From an uncultured Rhodospirillales bacterium (GTDB taxonomy: Bacteria; Pseudomonadota; Alphaproteobacteria; RF32; CAG-239), in NCBI GenBank assembly GCA_902778645.1, contig CACYYO010000006.1:1-51673 (forward strand): a DNA stretch of 51,673 nt, given 5' to 3'. Position 1 is the stretch's first letter. Every line of letters starts with the position of its first letter. The notes below the pieces were generated by a model. That model searched no databases. It was not told the origin of the DNA and saw nothing but the letters and a program-made list of their open reading frames with translations. The position numbers were made by a program, and so were the translations under genes. This document shows positions 1 through 8,900 of this stretch, in pieces.

Positions 1-1
1 T

Positions 2-220
2 GATATCAATAAACGACTCACACTGTCCGGTGCCGGACATACTTCTGTGGCTAAAAGGTTCCGTCGGCGTTTTCAAAGACAAGATCCGGAAAGTTATAAA
101 GCTTTCCGTCATCAAAGTAATATAGAGCCTCTTCTTCCTCATCGTACTCCAACTATTCAACGCACCATTGATCCTAATATTCTTTCTATGGGACGAGGAA
201 ACGGCGGTCTCGGTTCATAG
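2..220 (+). CDS. 3' end of an unrecognised gene (partial)
   Basis: An open frame enters from the left edge and stops at TAG 218-220, giving the last 72 residues of a protein. The tail is rich in Arg, His and Gln and ends in a glycine-rich stretch (GRGNGGLGS). No domain is recognisable and no start lies in the window. It ends 75 nt before uvrA on the same strand with no obvious terminator, so read-through into uvrA is possible. The call rests on an uninterrupted frame of normal-looking composition only. Confidence 0.5.
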   Translation, partial: DINKRLTLSGAGHTSVAKRFRRRFQRQDPESYKAFRHQSNIEPLLPHRTPTIQRTIDPNILSMGRGNGGLGS

Positions 221-295
221 ATTTTTTCCTTTCTAAAATTTCTATTGTTTTTCTTTTGTTCTTTTATTATATTGCCTGTCAATATGGAGGCAGAA

Positions 296-3109
296 ATGGC
301 AAGAGACTCGTTTATTGAAATCAGAGGCGCACGCGAGCACAACTTAAAAAATGTGGATATCAATATTCCTAAGGACAAATTGACAGTTATTACAGGATTA
401 TCCGGCTCGGGAAAATCATCTTTGGCTTTTGATACTATTTATGCCGAAGGACAAAGGCGCTATGTGGAGAGTTTGTCTGCCTATGCCCGCCAATTTTTGG
501 ATTTAATGAAAAAGCCTGAAGTTGATTCGATTGAAGGACTGTCTCCGGCCATTTCGATTGAGCAAAAAACAACCTCACATAACCCGCGGTCAACCGTCGG
601 GACCGTGACGGAAATCTACGATTATATGCGTTTGTTATGGGCGCGCGTCGGAACACCTTACTCTCCGGCGACGGGCTTGCCGATTGAAGCGCAGACCGTC
701 TCACAAATGGTCGATAAAATTTTGGAATTTCCGCTTGGCACAAAATTGTTACTGCTTTCTCCAATTGCCAGAGGTAAAAAAGGCGAATTCAAAAAAGAAT
801 TTGAAACGTTGCAGAGACAAGGTTTCCAGCGGCTTAAAATCGACGGCGAAAATTATACTTTTGATGATTTACCGACCTTATCTAAAACACTTAAGCATGA
901 TATTGAGGTTGTAATTGACCGTCTTGTGGTCAAAGACGGTATTATGGAGCGCTTGGCGCAATCCCTTGAGACCGCCCTTAAACTCAGTGACGGAATTGTT
1001 TATGTTGAAGAAGTCGAGAGCGGTAAACGCACAACCTTTTCTTCTAAATTTGCCTGTCCGGTATCCGGTTTTACGATTGAGGAGATTGAGCCGCGCCTCT
1101 TTTCCTTTAACAATCCGTTCGGAGCTTGTCCACATTGTGACGGGTTGGGCGCTAAACTTTATATGGACCCTGATTTGGTTGTACCGAATCCGCATTTATC
1201 TTTGAGCCAAGGGGCAATAGCGCCATGGGAGGGATTTCACTCTTCGTTTCATAGCCAAGCCTTAACTTCTCTTTGCGACTTTTTGGGAATCTCGAACAAA
1301 ACACCGTGGGAAGAATTGCCCGAAAAAGCACGTAATGTGATTCTCTATGGTTCAGGCAATGTCTGCGTACCGATGTATTATTCAAGTTTTATGACGGATA
1401 AGCCTTTTGAGGGGGTTATTCCGAATATGGAACGTCGGTTTTTAGAGACGGATTCCGCTTGGGTGAGAGAAGATTTTGCCCGTTATCAATCCGCAGCCCC
1501 TTGTGAATTTTGTCACGGCAAACGTCTTAAACCGGAGGCATTGGCTGTTAAAATTAATGGTTTGGATATTATTGATGCCTCTGAAATGTCAATCGTTAAG
1601 GCGCGTGAATGGTTCGCGAAAGTTGAAGAAACTTTAACACCGCAAAAACAAGCTATAGCCCATAAAATACTTAAAGAGATTATTGACCGCCTGACATTCT
1701 TAAATAATGTCGGGTTGGATTATTTAACCTTATCGCGGCAATCCGGCACTTTGTCAGGCGGGGAATCGCAACGTATTCGTCTCGCTTCACAAATCGGCTC
1801 AGGATTGACCGGAGTTTTGTATGTGCTCGATGAGCCGTCTATCGGTTTACATCAGCGTGATAATGATCGGCTTCTTGCCACTCTTAATCATTTGCGGGAT
1901 ATCGGCAACACCGTGATTGTCGTCGAACATGATGAAGATGCTATTCGTGCGGCAGATTATGTGGTTGATATGGGGCCGGCAGCCGGTGAAAACGGCGGTA
2001 AAGTAACCGCTAAAGGAACGGTTGCAGAAGTTTTGAAAAACAAAAACAGTTTAACCGCACAGTACTTGAACGGGGAAAAATTTATTGCCGTCCCGGCACG
2101 TCGTCGTAAAGGCAACGGTAAATTTATTGAAATCAAAGGGGCAAAAACCAATAATCTTAAAAATGTCAACGCTAAAATTCCGCTCGGGACATTGACTTGT
2201 GTGACAGGGGTTTCCGGCGGCGGCAAGTCTTCACTCATTTTGGAGACCTTGTTTAAGGCGATTGATAAAGAGTTGAACGGCTCTCGTAAACCGACCGGAA
2301 AATACGATAAACTTGTCGGTTTGGAGAATATTGATAAAGTGATTGATATTGACCAATCCCCAATCGGGCGGACACCGCGCTCTAACCCGGCAACTTATAC
2401 CGGTGTCTTCTCGAATATTCGGGATTGTTTTGCCAACTTGCCGGAAGCCAAAGCGCGCGGATACAGTGCAGGACGATTTTCGTTTAACGTTGCCGGCGGA
2501 CGGTGCGAGGCTTGTAAAGGCGACGGTGTGACCAAAATTGAAATGAACTTTTTGCCGGACGTTTATGTAGCTTGTGATGTTTGCCACGGCAAGCGGTTTA
2601 ATCGCGAGACGCTGGAAGTTAAATATAAGAACAAATCCATTGCCGATGTCTTGGATATGACAGTTGATGAGGCGCATCAATTTTTTGCTGCCATTCCCTC
2701 GATTAAAAATAAGTTGGAACTTTTGCAAAAAGTCGGTTTAGGCTACATTCATCTCGGGCAACAAGCGACAACTCTCTCCGGCGGTGAAGCACAACGCATT
2801 AAACTCTCCAAAGAACTTTCGAAACGGGCGACAGGTAAAACACTTTATATTTTAGATGAGCCGACGACGGGGTTGCATTTTGAAGATATCAATAAACTTT
2901 TGGGCGTCTTGCAAGCTTTGGTTGACAGCGGTAACACGGTGATTGTGATTGAACATAACCTCGATGTGATAAAAGTGGCGGATTATATTATTGATATGGG
3001 TCCCGAGGGCGGCGACGGCGGCGGTCAGATTATCGCGCAAGGCACGCCGGAGCAAGTCGCCAAATCGCCTGTCAGCTATACAGGTAAGTATTTGAAAAAT
3101 AAACTATAA
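296..3109 (+). CDS. uvrA: UvrABC excinuclease subunit A
   Basis: UvrA is the damage-sensing ATPase of nucleotide excision repair; it loads UvrB on lesions in the cytoplasm. The 937-residue product has the full family length and architecture: Walker [10 protein letters not shown] at residues 34-42, a first zinc module (CPHC near 277 with CEFC near 402), ABC signature [12 protein letters not shown] near 487, second Walker [10 protein letters not shown] near 637, second zinc module (CEAC near 736, CDVC near 759) and second signature [12 protein letters not shown] near 828. ATG 296 is chosen because GGAGG lies 5 nt upstream and MARDSF directly precedes the conserved [13 protein letters not shown] start; an upstream in-frame ATG at 245 would add an AT-coded hydrophobic extension not seen in the family. 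It is followed by a terminator. Confidence 0.98.
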   Translation: MARDSFIEIRGAREHNLKNVDINIPKDKLTVITGLSGSGKSSLAFDTIYAEGQRRYVESLSAYARQFLDLMKKPEVDSIEGLSPAISIEQKTTSHNPRSTVGTVTEIYDYMRLLWARVGTPYSPATGLPIEAQTVSQMVDKILEFPLGTKLLLLSPIARGKKGEFKKEFETLQRQGFQRLKIDGENYTFDDLPTLSKTLKHDIEVVIDRLVVKDGIMERLAQSLETALKLSDGIVYVEEVESGKRTTFSSKFACPVSGFTIEEIEPRLFSFNNPFGACPHCDGLGAKLYMDPDLVVPNPHLSLSQGAIAPWEGFHSSFHSQALTSLCDFLGISNKTPWEELPEKARNVILYGSGNVCVPMYYSSFMTDKPFEGVIPNMERRFLETDSAWVREDFARYQSAAPCEFCHGKRLKPEALAVKINGLDIIDASEMSIVKAREWFAKVEETLTPQKQAIAHKILKEIIDRLTFLNNVGLDYLTLSRQSGTLSGGESQRIRLASQIGSGLTGVLYVLDEPSIGLHQRDNDRLLATLNHLRDIGNTVIVVEHDEDAIRAADYVVDMGPAAGENGGKVTAKGTVAEVLKNKNSLTAQYLNGEKFIAVPARRRKGNGKFIEIKGAKTNNLKNVNAKIPLGTLTCVTGVSGGGKSSLILETLFKAIDKELNGSRKPTGKYDKLVGLENIDKVIDIDQSPIGRTPRSNPATYTGVFSNIRDCFANLPEAKARGYSAGRFSFNVAGGRCEACKGDGVTKIEMNFLPDVYVACDVCHGKRFNRETLEVKYKNKSIADVLDMTVDEAHQFFAAIPSIKNKLELLQKVGLGYIHLGQQATTLSGGEAQRIKLSKELSKRATGKTLYILDEPTTGLHFEDINKLLGVLQALVDSGNTVIVIEHNLDVIKVADYIIDMGPEGGDGGGQIIAQGTPEQVAKSPVSYTGKYLKNKL

Positions 3110-3113
3110 TTCG

Positions 3114-3139
3114 AAATCCCGCATTTGCGGGATTTTTTT
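3114..3139 (+). terminator. Rho-independent terminator of uvrA
   Basis: A perfect 9-bp stem (AAATCCCGC with GCGGGATTT) with a 4-nt loop is followed by a T run, starting 5 nt after the uvrA stop. Confidence 0.92.
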
Positions 3140-3511
3140 GTGTCGATTTTTGTTGATTTAGACGAAAAAAAGTGGTATATTGGTTAATGTTAAAATATAT
3201 TGAATTAATTATTAACCTACTCAAGTGATGTCATTGTTTTTTTGAAGACATAACGAAAAGTGTATTTTGATGGACATATCTTCGGATATTAGAAAAATTT
3301 TTGATTAAGTTCTTTGACGCAAAAGACGCCCGCTGCGAAATTCTGAATTGTGAAGTTCATGAATGTGTGTATTTTTATACTAGCAGTTTGTAACTACTTG
3401 TTACAGGGACCCGTTAAAATCAGATTTATTTTCGTTTCAATTTATTTTTTTCTGTTGTTTGAAAGAAAACTTTGAAGCAACATTGCTTGAGTAAAAAACA
3501 AAATAAAGCGT
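3140..3511 (+). other. Long non-coding stretch upstream of the SPFH gene
   Basis: This 372-nt stretch carries no convincing ORF. A possible promoter (TTGATT 3153-3158, 17-nt spacer, TATATT 3176-3181) lies at its left end, which would give a leader of about 320 nt; a second TATACT box sits at 3376-3381 without a good -35 partner. The segment 3314-3420 is less AT-rich than its surroundings and could fold, but no known RNA family is recognised. Confidence 0.3.
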
Positions 3512-4303
3512 ATGGAAGCAAAGACCATTATGCGTGGGATTGGTATCGGTGCAGCTATTGTTTTGGTTATTGTGCTCTTTAGCTGCTTTTATGTAGTCGA
3601 TGCCGGCTTCTGTGGTGTGAAGAGCACCTTCGGGACGGTCGAGCAGACCACCTACCAGAGCGGCTTAGGTTTCAAGCTCCCGTGGACTAAGGTGATTCAA
3701 TTTGACGTCCGTACGAAGAAGCTCTCTGCGACGACGACCAGCTATACGTCAGATATGCAGACGGCACAGATAGCCTACAACCTGACCTACAACTTGAAGA
3801 ATGACAATATTCATGTCCTCTATACAACGGTCGGCACAGACTATGAGGCAAAGAAGATTGTTCCTATTCTCAACGATGTCCTTAAAAACGACATCGGCAA
3901 GTGGCAGGCTCAGGAACTGGTCGCCAACCGCGATAGCGCTCGCGTTCAAATCAATGCTCTGCTTCAGTCGCGGATGGATAGTCGTTTTTTTGAAAACATT
4001 ACCTTCCAGCTTGACAGCATTGATTACAGCGATAACTTTGAAAACGCCATCGAGCGCAAGGTCATCGCTGAACAAGACGCGCAGACAGCTAAGAACAATA
4101 CGGTGCGAATCCAGGAAGAGGCTCAGCAGAAAGTGATTTCTGCAAAGGCCGAGGCTGAGGCCATGCAGATTAAGGCTGAGGCTTTGGCTAAAAACCCCTC
4201 TCTCACCCAGTATGAGGCTACCCTGAAATGGGACGGCAAACTGCCTCAGTATATGCTGGGTGGCGGAAGCGTACCGATGATTCAGCTGCCTACCGGTAAG
4301 TAG
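3512..4303 (+). CDS. SPFH/prohibitin-like membrane-anchored protein
   Basis: The 263-residue product begins with a short cytoplasmic segment, one transmembrane helix (about 8-29), then an SPFH/band-7 domain (VDAGFCGVKSTFG, then GLGFKLPW) and an Ala/Glu-rich coiled coil at about 175-230, the layout of prohibitin/HflC-type proteins that form ring scaffolds at membranes. The exact role is unknown. The ATG lacks a Shine-Dalgarno site and follows an A-rich leader. Codon use is GC-richer (many CTC, ACC, AAG) than in uvrA or fba, and the gene stands alone between a long leader and its own terminator, both suggesting acquisition. HflC itself is unlikely because no hflK neighbour is present. Confidence 0.8.
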   Translation: MEAKTIMRGIGIGAAIVLVIVLFSCFYVVDAGFCGVKSTFGTVEQTTYQSGLGFKLPWTKVIQFDVRTKKLSATTTSYTSDMQTAQIAYNLTYNLKNDNIHVLYTTVGTDYEAKKIVPILNDVLKNDIGKWQAQELVANRDSARVQINALLQSRMDSRFFENITFQLDSIDYSDNFENAIERKVIAEQDAQTAKNNTVRIQEEAQQKVISAKAEAEAMQIKAEALAKNPSLTQYEATLKWDGKLPQYMLGGGSVPMIQLPTGK

Positions 4304-4318
4304 GTATTCCATAGCTTA

Positions 4319-4350
4319 AGAACCTTGCTCTAAAATGAGCAAGGTTCTTT
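4319..4350 (+). terminator. Terminator after the SPFH gene
   Basis: An almost perfect hairpin (AAGAACCTTGCTC with GAGCAAGGTTCTT, 6-nt loop) ends in a T-rich tail 15 nt after the stop codon. Confidence 0.9.
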
Positions 4351-4367
4351 TGGTTTTAAATCAAAAA

Positions 4368-4405
4368 AATCCGTTCGGCTCTGGAATTGTGAGCGGAACG
4401 GATTT
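4368..4405 (-). terminator. Terminator of the 4417-4764 gene
   Basis: On the minus strand an AATCCGTTC/GAACGGATT stem with an imperfect extension is followed by a T run. It lies just past the stop of the minus-strand gene and is distinct from the SPFH terminator. Confidence 0.75.
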
Positions 4406-4416
4406 TTATTGCACCT

Positions 4417-4764
4417 CTAGAGGAGGAGGCGTCCTTCCAAGGACTTATCGTACAGCGTTACGCCGTAGATGTCTTGGAGAAAGTTTTTCGGCAGAATGAC
4501 GCGCTTTTCAGCGTCATCTTCAGCCTCAAAAACGATCACCTCTCCCGAGGGGATTTCTTTGGCCTTGTGGAGCTTGCGGGAAATAAGTCCCGGCAACTCC
4601 ACTGTCGTGAAGAATCGACGCGCAGCGACATCAACATACAATCTCGTACCTATTACGGCCAGAGCCAGCTTATATGTTGTCTCTTCGTTGGTCTTTTCTT
4701 CGACAATCGCCCACTCTACCTCCTTGCCTTGCAAGCGGTAGAGATTTTTTAAAAAATTCTTCAT
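4417..4764 (-). CDS. Unknown 115-residue protein
   Basis: The product is a soluble, charged 115-residue protein with no recognised family; alternating hydrophobic and charged segments (YKLALAVIGTRLYVDVAARR) suggest a small beta-rich fold. The start is placed at ATG 4762-4764 because the promoter at 4786-4814 lies inside any longer reading, so upstream in-frame ATGs would not be transcribed. There is no Shine-Dalgarno site, only an AT-rich leader. Composition is GC-richer than neighbouring housekeeping genes. It has its own promoter and terminator and is divergent from the 4895 gene. Confidence 0.65.
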   Translation of the reverse strand: MKNFLKNLYRLQGKEVEWAIVEEKTNEETTYKLALAVIGTRLYVDVAARRFFTTVELPGLISRKLHKAKEIPSGEVIVFEAEDDAEKRVILPKNFLQDIYGVTLYDKSLEGRLLL

Positions 4765-4785
4765 AAATATATTTTTGGGAATTTG

Positions 4786-4814
4786 AAAATAGCACGATTC
4801 CATATTTTTGTCAA
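4786..4814 (-). promoter_or_regulatory. Promoter for the 4417-4764 gene
   Basis: On the minus strand TTGACA (4809-4814), a 17-nt spacer and TATTTT (4786-4791) form a good sigma70-like promoter with a leader of about 15-20 nt. Confidence 0.7.
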
Positions 4815-4834
4815 TAATTTTGTTTATTGACAAA
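4807..4834. promoter_or_regulatory. 11-bp inverted repeat spanning two divergent -35 boxes
   Basis: TTTGTCAATAA (4807-4817) and TTATTGACAAA (4824-4834) are perfect inverted copies with a 6-nt centre. Each arm contains the -35 TTGACA of one of two divergent promoters. The symmetry exceeds what two -35 boxes require and could be a repressor operator controlling both genes. Confidence 0.5.
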
Positions 4835-4855
4835 TTTTTTACTCACTTGTATACT
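4827..4855 (+). promoter_or_regulatory. Promoter for the 4895 gene
   Basis: Consensus TTGACA (4827-4832), a 17-nt spacer and TATACT (4850-4855) predict a start of transcription near 4862 and a leader of about 33 nt to ATG 4895. Confidence 0.8.
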
Positions 4856-4894
4856 AGTATCATATATTTTGTTATGTTTTTAAGAGAAATTATC

Positions 4895-6388
4895 ATGGTG
4901 AAAGACGTTGCGCAACAACAAAATAATCCTTTTTCTTTGCCACTTGCCCCTAGTGCGCAAACGCTTGCGACGCGCGTCTATTGTACTCATCAGGTGATTG
5001 CTCTTTATGATATTTGCAATAATTTTGACACTCTTTCTCTTAACTCTGAAACTTTTCAAAAATGCAAAGCCGATTTTTTGAAGTATAAGGCCAAAGTTGA
5101 TGCTGCCATGAATGATGAAACGATTGATGAAGCCTCACTTGACATAGCCATTAAGGCAGATACTCTGTTTCGCAGTTGGAAGTTATTTGATGACACAGGT
5201 CAACTGAACGACAATATCCTTTTAGAAAAAATGCAAAAAATGTATGCCGAGCGACGTGATAAAGAAATATCTGCACTTACACAAGAGATGGAGGCTGACC
5301 CGCTATTAAAAAAAGAATTCGAGCTAACTCTCAGCCGTTACGGTATTAAGGATTTGGATAAATTCAAAGCCAACTCTAAAAGGGGTGAGCCAAACAAGTT
5401 GCGTGAAAAACTGGCTGATGACTTCGCTTTGCTCCAACAAACAGACCCGAATAATCTACTCGTTAAAAGTTTAAAGACTTCTGTTCTTCAGCAAACAGAT
5501 AAATTACCTTATGTTGTCTACTGGCTCAAAGAAGACCCCAAAACCAATCATGAGCTGAGAGATATATTTGACCCTAGAAATATAGATGAGGCAAATTCAC
5601 GCCAAAAATTCCTGATGTTTATGGGAAAACTTTTGACTATCGGACAGGATTTGACGAATAACAATAAAATTGCCCCGAAAGATATTTCTGCCAAGCATAG
5701 CCATTATAAGTCCTATTATGACGATATTCGCATGGCATGCGGCAACCCTGATTTGAGTAATGCAGATATTTCACAAGTTGCGGCTCTGGCTTATGCAAAT
5801 GCTGTTGAGGGGTGTTGGAAACATAAACAGAAATGTAATCCAGACCCTTTGGCAAAGAAAGAGATGTATGTTCACAATGTAAATCGTTGGGTTGCCGATA
5901 TGGTTAAAGGACGCAACAACATTGCCTCTTTAGCCTTTTTGACCGGTAAAGAAGCCGAGCAATACAAAACATCAGCCGATGAAATGTGGAAAGACAGTGT
6001 GGCCGCCAAGCATATTACCGTCGATCATAACACAGATTTGAAGTATCACCCTTTATTCAAAAGTATGGAAGATAAGAAATCACTGCATGATATTTGGAAT
6101 CTGACTCTTATTATCGGTGGGGATATTCATAATGCCAAAACTGACGCCACTGAAAACACCGGCGGTCAAATCAATAAATGCCTCATTAATGGGGCGTCAT
6201 ATTATAAGGCAAAAATTTCTAAAAAGCCGAACAACTGTCTTCTCATATCACCGGCCGGCAGTGTTTCTCTGGAAAGAAAAGAACCAGAGCAAATGCAAAA
6301 AATCCGTTCCGGAACATCCATTCTGCGTGAGCAATCTTCTTTAGAGACGGATTTTTTCATGTCCTTATTTGAGCATGCTATAAGTTAG
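4895..6388 (+). CDS. Unknown 497-residue protein with a C-terminal HNH-like motif
   Basis: The protein is soluble, has no signal peptide or membrane segment, and matches no family I recognise over its first 370 residues. Near the C-terminus it shows VDHN (D377-H378), then WNLTLI (N402) and DIHNAKT (H412, K415), the order and spacing of an HNH/beta-beta-alpha-metal nuclease; this is a reading by eye and the zinc-knuckle cysteines of many HNH enzymes are absent. ATG 4895 is chosen because the consensus promoter overlaps the upstream in-frame ATGs. No gene follows before the convergent fba, so no immunity partner is evident. It could be a secreted effector or a domesticated nuclease. Confidence 0.6.
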   Translation: MVKDVAQQQNNPFSLPLAPSAQTLATRVYCTHQVIALYDICNNFDTLSLNSETFQKCKADFLKYKAKVDAAMNDETIDEASLDIAIKADTLFRSWKLFDDTGQLNDNILLEKMQKMYAERRDKEISALTQEMEADPLLKKEFELTLSRYGIKDLDKFKANSKRGEPNKLREKLADDFALLQQTDPNNLLVKSLKTSVLQQTDKLPYVVYWLKEDPKTNHELRDIFDPRNIDEANSRQKFLMFMGKLLTIGQDLTNNNKIAPKDISAKHSHYKSYYDDIRMACGNPDLSNADISQVAALAYANAVEGCWKHKQKCNPDPLAKKEMYVHNVNRWVADMVKGRNNIASLAFLTGKEAEQYKTSADEMWKDSVAAKHITVDHNTDLKYHPLFKSMEDKKSLHDIWNLTLIIGGDIHNAKTDATENTGGQINKCLINGASYYKAKISKKPNNCLLISPAGSVSLERKEPEQMQKIRSGTSILREQSSLETDFFMSLFEHAIS

Positions 6389-6393
6389 ATAAC

Positions 6394-6428
6394 AAAAAAG
6401 CTCTCAATTTTAGAACTGAGAGCTTTTT
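6394..6428. terminator. Bidirectional terminator between the 4895 gene and fba
   Basis: AGCTCTCA pairs with TGAGAGCT, flanked by an A run on the left and a T run on the right, so it can terminate both convergent genes. Confidence 0.88.
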
Positions 6429-6463
6429 ACCCCTCCTAACCTCCCCTCAATCAGGGGAGGAAT
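6429..6463. repeat. 35-nt palindromic dispersed repeat, copy 1
   Basis: This segment contains CCTCCCCT/AGGGGAGG arms and differs at one base from 50863-50897. Both copies lie in intergenic spacers, like a REP-type element. Confidence 0.8.
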
Positions 6464-6475
6464 AAAAGGTAACTG

Positions 6476-7525
6476 TTACAATTCACCGGCGGCGTAGCGT
6501 TTGGCCATCACAGACATCGGAATTGCTTTAATTTGATCAGCATGTCCGGCAGCGCCAAAGGCAATATAACGCGCCTCACAAACTTTTTCCATTTCCTCAA
6601 TTGCCGGTTTGAGATATTTGCGCGGGTCAAACTCTTTCGGGTTCTCGGCAAAAATCTTACGGATAGCACCGGTAATTGCCATACGGCAGTCGGTATCAAC
6701 GTTGACTTTACGAACACCGGACTTAATACCGCGGACAATTTCTTCAACCGGAACACCGAAGGTTTGCGGAATAGCCCCACCGTAAGCATTGATTAAATCT
6801 TGCAATTCTTGCGGAACAGAAGAAGAACCGTGCATAACCATGTGTGTATTCGGCAATTTCTTATGAATCTTTTCAATCACGTCAATGGCTAAAATTTCAC
6901 CGTCCGGTTTACGGGTGAATTTATAAGCGCCGTGAGATGTTCCGACAGCAACAGCTAAAGCATCAAGGTGTGTTTCAGCTACAAAACGAGCGGCTTCATC
7001 AGGGTCTGTTACCAAACGTTTTTTATCAATTACGCCTTCTGCGCCGTGGCCGTCTTCCTTATCACCTTTACCGGTTTCTAACGATCCGATAACACCAAGT
7101 TCACCTTCAACAGAAGCACCGACAGCGTGTGCACGGGCAACAACTTCTTTGGTGACATTGACATTGTATTCAAAAGTAGAAGGTGTTTTACCGTCAGCAG
7201 CTAAAGAACCATCCATCATCACGGAAGAATAACCGTTCACAATCGCAGATTGGCAAATGTCAACAGACGCGCCGTGATCTTGGTGAATACAAATCGGTAG
7301 TTCCGGATACATTTCAATTCCGGCCTGAACCATATGACGAATCATCGGGTCACCGGCAAATTTGCGTGCACCGGTTGAGGTTTGCAAAATAACAGGGGCA
7401 TTGACTTTTTTGGCCGCATTCAAAACGGCAATCACCTGCTCCATATCGTTAATATTAAAAGCCGGAACACCGTAGTTGTTTTCGGCAGCATGGTCAAGAA
7501 TCTGACGCATTGTCACTAAAGGCAT
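6476..7525 (-). CDS. fba: Class II fructose-bisphosphate aldolase
   Basis: The enzyme interconverts fructose 1,6-bisphosphate with DHAP and glyceraldehyde 3-phosphate in glycolysis and gluconeogenesis using a catalytic divalent metal. The 349-residue product is typical of the long class II (FbaA/CbbA) type. Visible hallmarks are HQDHGAS (81-87), the metal and catalytic region, GTSHGAYKF near 209, HGSSSVP near 245 and NVDTDCRMA near 288. The ATG follows AAGGAG by 6 nt, with a promoter at 7563-7590. It is monocistronic and ends at the shared terminator. Confidence 0.96.
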   Translation of the reverse strand: MPLVTMRQILDHAAENNYGVPAFNINDMEQVIAVLNAAKKVNAPVILQTSTGARKFAGDPMIRHMVQAGIEMYPELPICIHQDHGASVDICQSAIVNGYSSVMMDGSLAADGKTPSTFEYNVNVTKEVVARAHAVGASVEGELGVIGSLETGKGDKEDGHGAEGVIDKKRLVTDPDEAARFVAETHLDALAVAVGTSHGAYKFTRKPDGEILAIDVIEKIHKKLPNTHMVMHGSSSVPQELQDLINAYGGAIPQTFGVPVEEIVRGIKSGVRKVNVDTDCRMAITGAIRKIFAENPKEFDPRKYLKPAIEEMEKVCEARYIAFGAAGHADQIKAIPMSVMAKRYAAGEL

Positions 7526-7562
7526 ATTTTTCTCCTTAAATTTATTTGTTTATCTGCGATAG

Positions 7563-7590
7563 AATATAATCTAGGGGAGATTTTTTGCAA
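7563..7590 (-). promoter_or_regulatory. Promoter for fba
   Basis: On the minus strand TTGCAA (7585-7590), a 16-nt spacer and TATATT (7563-7568) give a leader of about 30 nt. Confidence 0.6.
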
Positions 7591-7642
7591 GAAGTTTATT
7601 TGTTTTGCACCTAAAAGAGACTATTGTTTTTTGAATGTTTTT

Positions 7643-7671
7643 TTGACAAGACTATCAAAATATGATACTAT
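7643..7671 (+). promoter_or_regulatory. Promoter for the 7701 gene
   Basis: TTGACA (7643-7648), a 17-nt spacer and TACTAT (7666-7671) predict transcription from about 7678, downstream of the in-frame ATG at 7674 and just upstream of AGGAGG 7688-7693. Confidence 0.6.
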
Positions 7672-7700
7672 AAATGAAAATTTGGGTAGGAGGCGATATA

Positions 7701-8699
7701 GTGGATTACGAAGAGTTTGAATATATATACTGTGACTCTGGGCTTGATATACAAAAAAGCTCAGATAAGAAGCATCTTGTTTTTAAATATCATAGTGATA
7801 ATCAACGCCAATGCGAAATTGTCGAAAAATATAAGGATATGTCTCCGGAAGAATTTGATAAGCATTGGTTTCCCTGTTTAGCGAAATACAAACACAAACA
7901 GCGACAAAGGGATCCGATTATTGCAGAATTCAAGACACTTAAACCAACAGATTTTAGTAATATGCCAAATACCCAAAAATTTAAGTACCTGGATGCTCTA
8001 ACAATCGATAATCGTCATCCCAAAGAAAAGGAACAGGATTTTTCGGGGGCTGAGACAAACATTAAGGCTTGCTTATTCTCAATCAGGGCCGGCAAAACTT
8101 TTTGGGCTGAAGAAAAAGCTAAAGCTAATCTTTTTATCAGCGCCTTAATCGGTACCGGACGTGCCAATGATGTAAAAAATGCCAGTGAGCGAACTTCTGA
8201 GCAAAAAAAAGAGGATATTCATAAATTTATCGATTTATTTTGCAAAGTTTACGATACACCGAGACCTGAGGTTATTTTTAAGGATCCTCAATCACCATAT
8301 GCCCCATATTGTTCTGCGTCTCCAGATGGTAAAAGTATCCGATTGGCAGAAAGTTTTCTGAATAACAAAATGCAGTGGCATGATTACGGAGCCGTTTTTC
8401 ATGAAATGATTCATATCTATCAGAATACATTATTTGATAAAGATCCTGAAAAATATAAAATGTTCTCCCCATGGTATACCAGATTAAAATCCGGAACATG
8501 GATAGCGACTCAAGGTAATGATGATGAAAAATATAAAAAAGCCTATGAAATTTATGAATTGCTTCCTAGTGAGGCTCACGCATATGGGATACAAACGTCT
8601 TTTGATGAGTTATTTGAAGAACGCATATTAGGCAAAAGAGGTTATACTCTTGGAAAAATGGATTACAGAAATGTTTATTTTGGTTGGACGAGAGATTAG
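7701..8699 (+). CDS. Predicted HExxH zinc metalloprotease, family unknown
   Basis: The 332-residue product carries VFHEMIHIYQ, a canonical HExxH zinc site (H234, E235, H238), and a probable third ligand E291 in PSEAHAYG 53 residues later, the gluzincin-like order. No signal peptide or membrane helix is seen. GTG 7701 is preferred as start: AGGAGG lies 7 nt upstream, and the promoter would place the transcript start after the alternative ATG at 7674. The first 200 residues are Lys-rich and unlike any family I know. The gene stands alone with its own promoter. It may be an effector-type or housekeeping peptidase; substrate unknown. Confidence 0.7.
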   Translation: MDYEEFEYIYCDSGLDIQKSSDKKHLVFKYHSDNQRQCEIVEKYKDMSPEEFDKHWFPCLAKYKHKQRQRDPIIAEFKTLKPTDFSNMPNTQKFKYLDALTIDNRHPKEKEQDFSGAETNIKACLFSIRAGKTFWAEEKAKANLFISALIGTGRANDVKNASERTSEQKKEDIHKFIDLFCKVYDTPRPEVIFKDPQSPYAPYCSASPDGKSIRLAESFLNNKMQWHDYGAVFHEMIHIYQNTLFDKDPEKYKMFSPWYTRLKSGTWIATQGNDDEKYKKAYEIYELLPSEAHAYGIQTSFDELFEERILGKRGYTLGKMDYRNVYFGWTRD

Positions 8700-8758
8700 A
8701 TATACAATCTTTGGTTGATTTAAACGTATATCACAACCTTATACTTTTCTAATATTTC

Positions 8759-8845
8759 TTTTTTTCAAAAATCGCTCAATTTTTATCATTTTTTGTAATT
8801 TTTTGCTCATTTTTGAGTTATTTTTGCATATTTTTGTTGTTTTTT
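8759..8845. promoter_or_regulatory. Phased T-tracts upstream of accBC (predicted intrinsic bend)
   Basis: Seven T-tracts of 5-6 nt are centred near 8782, 8791.5, 8801.5, 8812, 8823, 8833 and 8842.5, that is every 9.5-11 bp, with an eighth near 8762 two turns upstream. Helically phased A/T tracts curve DNA. The array ends next to TAATAAT (8859-8865), a probable -10 region, 36 nt before the accB start. Confidence 0.7.
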
Positions 8846-8900
8846 GATAAAAATTGGCTAATAATCGGTTCAGATTTTTTAACAGAATGAAAGTAAAATA

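Noticed and set aside
435-2728. Several long antisense frames inside uvrA
   Set aside because: They are shadows of a highly conserved coding sequence and lack start signals and protein-like composition.
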